Shown here in pieces: positions 23,127 through 30,946 of a stretch of 64,000 nucleotides of DNA. The DNA is from Flavobacterium ammonificans (GTDB lineage Bacteria; Bacteroidota; Bacteroidia; Flavobacteriales; Flavobacteriaceae). The translations under genes and the position numbers were made by a program. Below the pieces are notes generated by a model. That model was not told the DNA's origin. It did not search any database and worked only from the letters and a program-made list of their open reading frames with translations. The stretch lies in assembly GCF_020885975.1 (NCBI RefSeq), contig NZ_AP025183.1, forward strand, positions 682,001 through 746,000, written 5' to 3'. The stretch's first letter is position 1. Each line of letters begins with the position of its first letter.

Positions 23127-23134
23127 TATATTTG
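23127..23134 (+). promoter_or_regulatory. -7 box of the metal-uptake operon, leaderless spacing
   Basis: TATATTTG ends five bases before the ATG at 23140. No convincing -33 TTTG was found at 19-21 bases, so an activator may be needed, or the true start may differ. Confidence 0.5.
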
Positions 23135-23139
23135 TCTCA

Positions 23140-23484
23140 ATGAAAAAAGGAATTTCTGGATATAGCTTTGTATTTACGTTGGCAGTATTGGTATCAATGC
23201 TGTTTCAATCGTTGCATAAATACGAGCATATTGCACAGCAACTTCCTGAGAAGCATTGTGCCCATAAAAAAAATGCGGCTGGCGAAATAACCCACCAGCA
23301 TTATTACCTTGATTTTTGTGGCACTTGCGATTTTAAAGTAAGTCATTTTGTTGTTTTTGGTTTTCCAACCATTACCTCAGATTTGACTCCTAGCTATTCG
23401 AATCCATCATTTTTCTCATCAGAGCAATTGATTTCTTTTTTCAAAGGAAGTCAATTTTCACTCCGTGGCCCGCCCTTAGTTTAA
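23140..23484 (+). CDS. Small His/Cys-rich membrane-anchored protein
   Basis: 114 residues: N-terminal hydrophobic helix (YSFVFTLAVLVSMLFQS), then a His- and Cys-rich segment HKYEHIAQQLPEKHCAHKK, THQHYYLDFCGTCDF, and a tail ending FSLRGPPLV. The spacing of His and CxxC residues suggests metal binding. Small proteins of this shape precede TonB receptors in several Bacteroidota metal-linked loci. First gene of an operon with the TonB receptor and a His-rich lipoprotein. Exact function not known. Confidence 0.7.
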   Translation: MKKGISGYSFVFTLAVLVSMLFQSLHKYEHIAQQLPEKHCAHKKNAAGEITHQHYYLDFCGTCDFKVSHFVVFGFPTITSDLTPSYSNPSFFSSEQLISFFKGSQFSLRGPPLV

Positions 23485-23558
23485 ATAGTTTGTATCACAA
23501 TTAGTCGTTTTCAATAATTGGAAACGCAATTAGGTTGATCTATTTTGAACAAGAAAAA

Positions 23559-25940
23559 ATGCAAAAAAACAGCTTCATTTTCTTTTTCTCTTTGTTTGCT
23601 GTTATTGGCTTTTCGCAAAATACAGTTAGAGGGAAAATTACCAATCAGAATGGAGCACCGCTTTCCGGGAGTCATATCCACATAGGAACAAAGTCGGTGT
23701 CTTCAAATGATACGGGAATTTATTTTATCAAGCGATTACCATCGGGTGTTACGAAAGTGCACGTTTCCTACATTGGTTATAAGTCAATAGATACCGTATT
23801 GACCATCAAGGGAGATGTTGTGCTTGATTTTGCATTGCAACCACAAATGGATGAGTTGAAAGAAGTGGTCATTAAAGAGAAAGCCAATTCCGTAAATATC
23901 TCTGTATTAGAACAGAAAATTAAAGGAGAAACCATTGAGAAGTATAGCAATCAAACCTTAGGCGAGCTTTTAAAAAACATTCCAGGTGTTTCTAGTTTAA
24001 AAACCGGAAGTACTGTTGTCAAGCCGGTTATTAATGGTTTGTTTGGTAGCCGAGTGCCGGTAATTAACAATTCTGTTCGGTTAGAAGACCAACAATGGGG
24101 AACAGAACACGCTCCTAATTTTGACACAAATGCCGCAGGAAAAATTACGGTAATTAAAGGCGCTTCGGGCTTGCAATACGGCGGTGACGCAGTTGGAGGC
24201 TTGGTCATTATTTCGCCGGTAGCTGTTACTAAAGATACGCTTTACGGAAAAACCATTCTGAATTATGCGTCGAATGGAAGAGGCGGGTCTATCAGTTCCA
24301 GTTTGCATAAAGGAAACGACAAAGGATGGAGTTGGAATGCCTTAACCACTTACAAATACATGGGCGACAGAGAGGCTCCCAATTACGTCTTATCCAATAC
24401 AGGAAACCGTGAATTTAATTTCTTTGGTGATGTTAAATATTCCGGAGCCCAATACGATCTGACCACCAGTTATAGTTTGTATTCGACCACTATTGGTATT
24501 TTAAGAGCTTCTCATACCGGAAATGTGAATGATTTGTTTAATTCGATAACCAATAAAGCGCCTTCAGTTGTTGCTGATTTTACTCACGATATTGGTAATC
24601 CAAAGCAAGAAGTACAACATCATTTAGCCACCACTCATTTGAATTATTATTTTGATGAGACGGCTTCGTTATCGCTTCAATATGCTTTTCAATTCAATAA
24701 AAGAAAGGAGTTTGATCTCCGTAGAGGCGATTTTAGAAACCGCCCCGCTTTGGATTTAGAATTGGCTACGCACAGCTTTAACGCGGATTATAAAAAAGTA
24801 GTTCACGATTGGATTGTTAAATCAGGAGGCTCAGCTTCGTTTCAGAATAATTTTGCTAATCCGGCAACGGGTGTCCAACCTTTAATTCCTAGTTATACTA
24901 AAATTGAATTAGGAGCTTATGGTATAGCAAGTTATGATTGGTCAGATACTTTTACCGTTGATGCCGGTTTGCGTTATGACTTTTACCAGTTGCAAGCGAC
25001 AAAATTTTATTCGAAATCGCGTTGGATTGAAAGAGGATTTACAACTCTTTTTGACCATTTTATTGTGAGAGAGCAAGGCAATCAATGGCTTACTAAACCG
25101 GAATTTAATTTTCACAATCTTTCAGCAAGTTTGGGTTTTCATAAGACATTTGAAACAAATTTGGATTGGTATTTCAACCTGAGTTTAGCCAATAGAAATC
25201 CGAATCCTTCCGAGTTTTTTAGTGATGGCTTGCACCATTCGACAGGAATAATTGAGTTAGGAGATTTAGGTTTACAAAAAGAACAATCGCTAAAAATAGC
25301 GACCAGTTTTATTAAAAAATGGGATCAGTTGAGTATAGAAATCAGTCCTTTTTTAAATCAAATCCAAAACTTTATGTTTTTGAGACCCATAGCTTTTGAG
25401 ACGACTATTCGCGGTGCTTTTCCGGTTTGGGAATACCAACAAACGAATGCCCGACTAACCGGAATAGACTTTCAATCGCACTGGAAAATCAAACCGAATT
25501 GGCAATACGATTTTAACCTGGCTTATGTGAGAGGCAAGGATTTGACCAATCGCACTTCTTTAATTGATATTCCGCCATTGAATTTGGGAAATACCATTCA
25601 GTTTGCCAAAAAAGCATGGCATCATTTTAAAGCCGAATTGAAGAGCGAAATGGTATTTCGTCAAAACCATTTTCCGGACAATAATTTTGTTGCCAATGTT
25701 ATAGAAAATAACAGTTTAGTTCCTGTTTTGGTGGACATAAGCACGCCTCCTCAAGGCTACCATTTGCTGCATTTTTATTCCGAAATGAAGTTCAAAACCA
25801 CGACCAGTTCGTCGGTAACCGCAGCCTTTTTTGTTCAAAATATGTTCAACACCACTTACCGTGACTACCTCAACAGACAGCGCTTTTTTGCTGACGAAAT
25901 GGGTAGAAACATTCAAATTCAACTAAAATTTAATTATTAA
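23559..25940 (+). CDS. TonB-dependent receptor, probable metal/metallophore importer
   Basis: 793 residues from ATG 23559, which gives the signal peptide MQKNSFIFFFSLFAVIGFSQ; an upstream TTG frame start is rejected. Order: CarboxypepD_reg-like domain (VRGKITNQNGAPLSGSHIHIG), plug (LGELLKNIPGVSSLKTG, KPVINGLFGSRVPVINN, ITVIKGASGLQYGGDAVGG), barrel, last strand RNIQIQLKFNY. The plug motif WGTEHAPNFD and the neighbouring His-rich proteins fit receptors of the zinc/copper-related branch; this substrate is inferred from context only. Confidence 0.88.
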   Translation: MQKNSFIFFFSLFAVIGFSQNTVRGKITNQNGAPLSGSHIHIGTKSVSSNDTGIYFIKRLPSGVTKVHVSYIGYKSIDTVLTIKGDVVLDFALQPQMDELKEVVIKEKANSVNISVLEQKIKGETIEKYSNQTLGELLKNIPGVSSLKTGSTVVKPVINGLFGSRVPVINNSVRLEDQQWGTEHAPNFDTNAAGKITVIKGASGLQYGGDAVGGLVIISPVAVTKDTLYGKTILNYASNGRGGSISSSLHKGNDKGWSWNALTTYKYMGDREAPNYVLSNTGNREFNFFGDVKYSGAQYDLTTSYSLYSTTIGILRASHTGNVNDLFNSITNKAPSVVADFTHDIGNPKQEVQHHLATTHLNYYFDETASLSLQYAFQFNKRKEFDLRRGDFRNRPALDLELATHSFNADYKKVVHDWIVKSGGSASFQNNFANPATGVQPLIPSYTKIELGAYGIASYDWSDTFTVDAGLRYDFYQLQATKFYSKSRWIERGFTTLFDHFIVREQGNQWLTKPEFNFHNLSASLGFHKTFETNLDWYFNLSLANRNPNPSEFFSDGLHHSTGIIELGDLGLQKEQSLKIATSFIKKWDQLSIEISPFLNQIQNFMFLRPIAFETTIRGAFPVWEYQQTNARLTGIDFQSHWKIKPNWQYDFNLAYVRGKDLTNRTSLIDIPPLNLGNTIQFAKKAWHHFKAELKSEMVFRQNHFPDNNFVANVIENNSLVPVLVDISTPPQGYHLLHFYSEMKFKTTTSSSVTAAFFVQNMFNTTYRDYLNRQRFFADEMGRNIQIQLKFNY

Positions 25941-25953
25941 AAAAATCAAAAAA

Positions 25954-26517
25954 ATGAAAAATTTTAAATTAATTGGAATTACTTTACTAACACTAATTGT
26001 CTTTTCATCTTGTAGTGATGATCATTCACATGACCATGGAGCAAATGAAGAAGAGTTAATTACAACAGTTGTTACAACGCTTACCTCAGGAAATCAAACC
26101 ATCACTTTGACTTCAAAAGACTTAGATGGGAATGGACCTAATCCACCTGTAGTTACACCTTCAGTGGATTTAACTCCCAACACGACTTATACGGGTTCTG
26201 TTACATTTTTAAATGAATCAGTAAGTCCGGCAATTGATCTTACCAAAGAAATCAAAGAAGAGGGAGAAGAACACCAATTATTTTTTCAAGCAGCACCAAG
26301 CATAGGTTCTTTTACCTACACTGATACCGATGCTAAAGGAAGACCAATTGGCTTAGCCTTTACATTAAGAACTGCTGCTTCGCCAACTACTGGTACAATA
26401 ACGGTTGTATTGAAACATGAGCCAAATAAATCCGCTTCAGGAGTTGCAGGCGGTTCAATGACTAACGCAGGTGGAGCAACAGATGCCTCAGTTACTTATA
26501 ATGTTGTTTTGAAGTAA
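25954..26517 (+). CDS. His-rich lipoprotein of TonB-receptor operon
   Basis: 187-residue lipoprotein: lipobox VFSSC with Cys20, directly followed by SDDHSHDHGANEE, a likely metal-binding motif. The rest is one beta-rich domain (LTPNTTYTGSVTFLNES ... EEGEEHQLFFQ ... GGSMTNAGGATDASVTYNVVLK). It starts 13 bases after the TonB receptor and is followed by a terminator, so it is the last gene of the operon. Probable surface or periplasmic ligand-binding partner of the receptor. Confidence 0.78.
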   Translation: MKNFKLIGITLLTLIVFSSCSDDHSHDHGANEEELITTVVTTLTSGNQTITLTSKDLDGNGPNPPVVTPSVDLTPNTTYTGSVTFLNESVSPAIDLTKEIKEEGEEHQLFFQAAPSIGSFTYTDTDAKGRPIGLAFTLRTAASPTTGTITVVLKHEPNKSASGVAGGSMTNAGGATDASVTYNVVLK

Positions 26518-26535
26518 TTTGTAAGAACACCAATT

Positions 26536-26571
26536 AAAAAGGGCTATTTCATTTGAAACAGCCCTTTTTTT
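26536..26571. terminator. Bidirectional terminator
   Basis: AAAAGGGCTGTTT-type hairpin (AAAAAGGGCTATTTC / GAAACAGCCCTTTTTTT) between converging lipoprotein and response-regulator genes. Confidence 0.85.
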
Positions 26572-27175
26572 ATACTTTGAACTTATTGAATAGTTCTGAT
26601 TTACTATTGATATTCAGTTTTCTGTAGATATTTTTGATGTGACTTCGCACCGAATCGATGGATAAATTATGCCTATCAGCCACTAGTTTATAACTTAATC
26701 CGTCCAATATACCATTGGTCACATCTATTTCGCGCTTAGTTAATTTTTCTAGGTCATTTTCCTTTTTTTGAAAGTGAGACATCACTTTTCGAGCAATTTT
26801 TGGTGTCATATAGGCACCGTCATCTTTAATGGCATCAAAAACTTCTTGATAATCCATCTGAAAGCTTTGTTTGTCAATGTAGCCAATAGCTCCCAATTGA
26901 ATCGCATTAAAAATCGTATCCGAATCTTCTTTAATAGAATTGATAATGATATTGGTATCAGGATATAAGGCGAGTATTTTTTTGATGGCTTTCAAACCGT
27001 TCATTTTTGGCATAACAATATCCAAAAGAAAAATAGCTGCCGCATTTGGATTTTCGAAAAAATCAACAGGATTAGCATAAATTGAATCGCACTGATAATC
27101 AGGTAGTTCATTAATTTTTTCTTTCATCAATTGCGCCATGTGAAAATCATCTTCTAGAATAATTACATTTTTCAT
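26570..27175 (-). CDS. LuxR/NarL-type response regulator
   Basis: 201 residues. Receiver domain 1-120 with acidic residues Glu8-Asp9-Asp10 and phospho-acceptor Asp52 (IFLLDIVMPKMNG), plus the switch/Lys region NSIKEDSDT. LuxR-type HTH at about 137-195 (LTKREIDVTNGILDGLSYKLVADRHNLSIDSVRSHIKNIYRKL). It lies 19 bases downstream of the sensor kinase gene, co-directional, and is its cognate partner. Targets are not evident here. Confidence 0.93.
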   Translation of the reverse strand: MKNVIILEDDFHMAQLMKEKINELPDYQCDSIYANPVDFFENPNAAAIFLLDIVMPKMNGLKAIKKILALYPDTNIIINSIKEDSDTIFNAIQLGAIGYIDKQSFQMDYQEVFDAIKDDGAYMTPKIARKVMSHFQKKENDLEKLTKREIDVTNGILDGLSYKLVADRHNLSIDSVRSHIKNIYRKLNINSKSELFNKFKV

Positions 27176-27194
27176 ATTTCAATTAGGGGGGACA

Positions 27195-30032
27195 TTACGT
27201 CCAATTAAAGGTTAATTCTATAGTTAATCCTTGAGGCGAATTACAATAAAAACGAGCTTTTCCTGAGTTACGTTCGGTGCGTTTAATGATGTTTCCAATT
27301 CCGTTTCCTTTGTTATAAATACTATTGACATCGGTTAAAATACCATCGTCTGAAATGGTGATGACCAACTCAGAATCCAATTTAAAATCAAAGGTAACTT
27401 TTGATGCATTTGAATATTTTAAAGCATTGGCAGTAGCTTCAAAAAGGATTAATTTACAATCTCTAAACAATTCTGGCTTGAGGAGCTGATTCGGAATATC
27501 TTTAGTGTAATTAAATTGATAGCTAATGGAAGAATTACTAAATTCTTTTTTCAAGAATTCTAGCGTATCATCAATTAAGTCTTCAATATGGGTTTTTGTA
27601 CCTGATAGTGCATGGATGGAGGTGCGGATACTAAATAAGGCTTCAGTAATTCCTTGTTTTAACTCGGTATGTTGCTGTGTCACCTCTTTTTTACTGTGGG
27701 TTGTCATTAACATTCGAGTGAGTACCGTCCCCACTTCGTCATGCAAGTCCATGGCGATTCGGTCTTTGACTACTGCTTCGGTTTTTCGAGCATGATACAC
27801 GCTATATACAGTTATGCTCCCAAAAAGAATTAGGATTACCAATAAAAACACAAAAAAGCTTGTTTTATAATAGAAAGGAACCATAGCATTTATAGCAACA
27901 CTTTTTTTGGTAATTAGATTTCCAAAATTATCATACATTTTAATGGATAAGGAATAAATACCATAAGGCAAGTTCGAGATACGAATCGAATTGTTATATG
28001 CTGTTACAGGTTTTTGGTTGTCAATTTGATACGTGAAAAAATTCGAATACGAAGTGGAGACATCCAGATCAGAAAGGAATAATGTTAAGTCTTCTTCCCC
28101 CGTTTGAAAAGAAATAGTATTGGAATTGGAATAATTTGTAAACTGCGCTTTTTGTTGGTTTAAAATACTATTCCTTTGAATTCCCGTAATATGAATTGTG
28201 TTTTTTTCTTTCAAATTTTCTTTCAGCCTTTCAAAATCAATGACATCGTAACTATTTAGGCCGCCAAAAATAACTTTGCCGTCAGGGAGTAAAGCAGCTG
28301 ATTTATAGTTGAATTCTAAGTTGCTTAATCCATTCTTTTGTGTGAGTTGAAAAGAGCGATTATTGACAAGTTCAAATACTACAATACCAGTAAATGTGCT
28401 CGCCCACATTCGTCCTTTTTGATCATTAATTAGAGTAGCTATCGTTTTTAAAACTTTATCTTTTTTTTGTTCAAAACTAAAATTGGTCGTGTTTACTATA
28501 AACAAACCATCTTCTTCTGTTCCAAGCCAAATTTTTTGATTTTTTTTGTCGAGCTCAATAGCACGAATGGTTTTTGAGTAAGAAAAAGGGATGCTTTTCC
28601 ATTTAAAACGACCCTCACTATAAGAAGCACATCTAAGTCCTTTATTGGTCCCTAACCAAATTAGTGGACCGTCTTGTGCGATAGAAAACACAATTAAATC
28701 GGGTAAAGGAGTCGTAATGGACTTTCTCAATTCAGGATAATAGACCACAATTTTGTTAGTACCTCCTAAAAAAAGCTCGTTGTTGTTTCCTTTTTCTATC
28801 ACATAGAAAAATTCTCGAAGAGGAATATTTTCTAATGGTATGGGAGTTGTCTTTTTAGTTGCTATATCAAAAGAAACAAATCCGTAACTATCTGTTGTGC
28901 AGTAAATTTTCTCATTCAGTAAGCTGCTGTCGTACATGGAGTAGTTTTCAGTAGAGATATTTTTGATTTTCCCCTTAGACCAAACTGCAATTTGAGGATG
29001 TCCTAGTAGGTACATACTTTCAGCATCAATAGGGATGATTTTTCTGCGTATCCGAATCATTTCATTCTCCACAAAAGCGTTGTCATCAATCACTTTTACA
29101 TAGGGCTTAGGGTTAGTTACTCGAATTAAGCCTTGATTGGTTGCTAAAAAATAGGTGTTTGCATCGAGATAGAAAAATTTTCTAATTTCAGCATTTTTTA
29201 AACCATTAATCGTGTGACTTACAAATTCTCCTTTGACTAAGCCAAAAAGAGTTTTACTTCTGGCAATATAAAAAGGCTCGCTATCTTGACTTTCAAAGTA
29301 GTTGGTAATTCCAATAGTATCTCCTAGTAAAGGGTGAAATTCAAATCGATTGTTTTTAAGTACAAATACTTTGTTTCCTGTTACATAAACCAGACCTAAT
29401 TTTTTTGACACAAATAATCGTCCATACATATAAATAAAGTCGGCTGGAATTACCGCTTCTTTTATTAAACTATTGGCGTCAAGCTGAATGATTCCGTTGT
29501 GGTCGGTTAATACATATATTTTAGAGTTATATACAATCGCGTTTTTTGGAATGAAATTTTTTAAATAAATAGTTTTTTTAGGTTTAAAATCGACAAAAAG
29601 AGTCAGTTTTCCAGAGCCAAATAAAACCAAATGGCGACCTTGCTCCACCTGCATACTTTGCACCGCCTCCTGGATAAAATTTTGCATAGTTAATTTTAAA
29701 CGATCTAAAATTTTGATGCCTTTTTGATTCGATAGTAGGTATATCTTGTTATGATCAATTATAATTTCATTGACACTATTGTCTTCAAAAAAGCCTTTGC
29801 AATTAATACTAGAAAACGTCACAAAATTTTTACCGTCAAATCGAGAAAGCCCATTATTTGTGGCAATCCATAAATAACCATCTTGGTCTTTTTGAATGTC
29901 ATTAATCGAATTGTCTGGCAATCCGTTGACAGTAGTGAATATTTGTGTGGTTTTTTTTATAGACGCCCCGCGCGCAATAGGCACCCCAAAAGATAATGTG
30001 AAAAAGAGAAGTAAATGCGCGAGAAATCTCAT
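27195..30032 (-). CDS. Two-component sensor kinase with beta-propeller sensor (NarX/HisKA_3-like)
   Basis: 945 residues from ATG 30032, which gives a signal peptide (MRFLAHLLLFFTLSFG); an upstream ATG at 30095 is rejected. The periplasmic part carries Reg_prop repeats (TTVNGLPDNSINDIQKDQDGYLWIAT; GLSRFDG) in about fourteen blades and a Y_Y_Y-type domain (YSNFFTYQIDNQKP ... NLPYGIYSLSIKMYDNFGN). One transmembrane helix (FFVFLLVILILFGSITVYSV) precedes the HisKA_3 box DRIAMDLHDEVGTVLTRML with His764, and an HATPase domain (EATANALKYSNAS, ISDDGILTD, GNGIGNI). Such kinases in Bacteroidota often sense glycans or surface signals. Operon with the LuxR regulator. Confidence 0.92.
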   Translation of the reverse strand: MRFLAHLLLFFTLSFGVPIARGASIKKTTQIFTTVNGLPDNSINDIQKDQDGYLWIATNNGLSRFDGKNFVTFSSINCKGFFEDNSVNEIIIDHNKIYLLSNQKGIKILDRLKLTMQNFIQEAVQSMQVEQGRHLVLFGSGKLTLFVDFKPKKTIYLKNFIPKNAIVYNSKIYVLTDHNGIIQLDANSLIKEAVIPADFIYMYGRLFVSKKLGLVYVTGNKVFVLKNNRFEFHPLLGDTIGITNYFESQDSEPFYIARSKTLFGLVKGEFVSHTINGLKNAEIRKFFYLDANTYFLATNQGLIRVTNPKPYVKVIDDNAFVENEMIRIRRKIIPIDAESMYLLGHPQIAVWSKGKIKNISTENYSMYDSSLLNEKIYCTTDSYGFVSFDIATKKTTPIPLENIPLREFFYVIEKGNNNELFLGGTNKIVVYYPELRKSITTPLPDLIVFSIAQDGPLIWLGTNKGLRCASYSEGRFKWKSIPFSYSKTIRAIELDKKNQKIWLGTEEDGLFIVNTTNFSFEQKKDKVLKTIATLINDQKGRMWASTFTGIVVFELVNNRSFQLTQKNGLSNLEFNYKSAALLPDGKVIFGGLNSYDVIDFERLKENLKEKNTIHITGIQRNSILNQQKAQFTNYSNSNTISFQTGEEDLTLFLSDLDVSTSYSNFFTYQIDNQKPVTAYNNSIRISNLPYGIYSLSIKMYDNFGNLITKKSVAINAMVPFYYKTSFFVFLLVILILFGSITVYSVYHARKTEAVVKDRIAMDLHDEVGTVLTRMLMTTHSKKEVTQQHTELKQGITEALFSIRTSIHALSGTKTHIEDLIDDTLEFLKKEFSNSSISYQFNYTKDIPNQLLKPELFRDCKLILFEATANALKYSNASKVTFDFKLDSELVITISDDGILTDVNSIYNKGNGIGNIIKRTERNSGKARFYCNSPQGLTIELTFNWT

Positions 30033-30114
30033 GTGTTGAAATGAATTAATTATGCCAAAACTAATTAAATTTTTTTTATTGCCGCAAAGGCGCAAAGGGG
30101 TAAAGTTTAAAAGG

Positions 30115-30190
30115 GTATATGTTTATGGGTTTAAAAGGTTATGGGGGTTATAGGTTTAAAAGGTTATGAGTTTAAAAGGTTATGAGTTTA
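30115..30190. repeat. Degenerate tandem repeat GGTTTAAAAGGTTATG
   Basis: Four to five imperfect units of AGGTTATGnGTTTAAA type run head to tail. Confidence 0.65.
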
Positions 30191-30201
30191 AAAATTGTAT
30201 A

Positions 30202-30303
30202 TCGTAAACTGTATATCGTCCCGACGCTTCGGGATCGTAAATTTTTAAAACATATAATTCATATAAGAGAATATAAGGAAGTCGGTTCGCTCAATTGAAG
30301 AGT
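30202..30303. repeat. Composite heptamer element, copy 2 (degenerate)
   Basis: Heptamers at 30202-30222 (TCGTAAA, CTGTATA, TCGTCCC) are interrupted by a CCGACGCTTCGG palindrome, then TCGTAAA, then ACATATAATTCATATAAG and AAGTCGGTTCGCTCAATTG. Confidence 0.65.
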
Positions 30304-30372
30304 AGTAAAGCAAATTATTCCTTGTTTTAAATTTTGAATGTTGAATAACGAATGTTCAATGTTGAAATAAAA

Positions 30373-30460
30373 CACACCCCTAGCCCCTATAACTCTCTTT
30401 AATATTATTTTTTGGAATCGTTGAATCTTCGATTTCAAGAGGGGAACGTTTAGCTTACGT
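30373..30460. repeat. Palindromic intergenic element, split copy
   Basis: Matches 6949-6990 on both sides (CACACCCCTAGCCCCT and AGAGGGGAACGTTTAGCTT), but 49 bases (30389-30437) sit where the other copy has CTCG. The inserted piece has a small AATCG / CGATT hairpin. Confidence 0.65.
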
Positions 30461-30508
30461 TCAGCGTATTACTTTTGAAATCTGAAATCGTTAATCTGCA
30501 ATCTTAAT

Positions 30509-30599
30509 TCGTACTTCGTACTTCGCACATCGTAAATTTTAAACCATATAAGTCATATAAGAGAGTATAAGGAAGTCGCTTCGCTCAATTGAAGAGCAT
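30509..30599. repeat. Composite heptamer element, copy 3
   Basis: TCGTACT, TCGTACT, TCGCACA, TCGTAAA (30509-30536), then AACCATATAAGTCATATAAG and AAGTCGCTTCGCTCAATTG. Closest relative of copy 1 at 8169. Confidence 0.8.
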
Positions 30600-30688
30600 T
30601 AAAGTAAATTGTTCTTGAATGGTGAACGTCTAGCATATAGAATATTCAAATTGTCACATTGCTACATTTTCAAATTATACAAAGTATA

Positions 30689-30744
30689 TCGTACCTCGCA
30701 TATCGCATATCGCATGTCGTAAATCGCATATCGTATATCGTATA
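30689..30744. repeat. Heptamer array, 8 units
   Basis: TCGTACC, TCGCATA x2, TCGCATG, TCGTAAA, TCGCATA, TCGTATA x2 in perfect 7-base register. Longest array in the window, about 200 bases upstream of the adhesin start. Confidence 0.85.
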
Positions 30745-30946
30745 TCTTAACACAAAAATCACATCTTTATGTGATATAAAATGTTTCTCTTCCCTTTTAC
30801 GAAAACCTAATTTTGCAAGTTGGTGTATACTGCCGTAAACCTAATGTTTACAACGTATCCATATACAAATCAATCCACCCCAATTGGCTTGTGTAAAAAC
30901 CATCTTCCCAAATCTCGATTAGTATTAAATAATTGTATTTAAGAAT

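Larger units (their letters stand above)
30033..30946. other. 900-base repeat-rich non-coding region
   Basis: Divergent spacer between sensor kinase and giant adhesin. Contents: a GCCGCAAAGGCGCAAAGG fragment (30080), degenerate tandem GGTTTAAAAGGTTATG units (30115-30190), two composite heptamer elements (30202-30303 and 30509-30599), a CCCGACGCTTCGGG palindrome (about 30220), the split copy of the CCCCTCTCGAGAGGGG element (30373-30460), and an eight-unit heptamer array (30689-30744). No credible gene. Confidence 0.7.
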
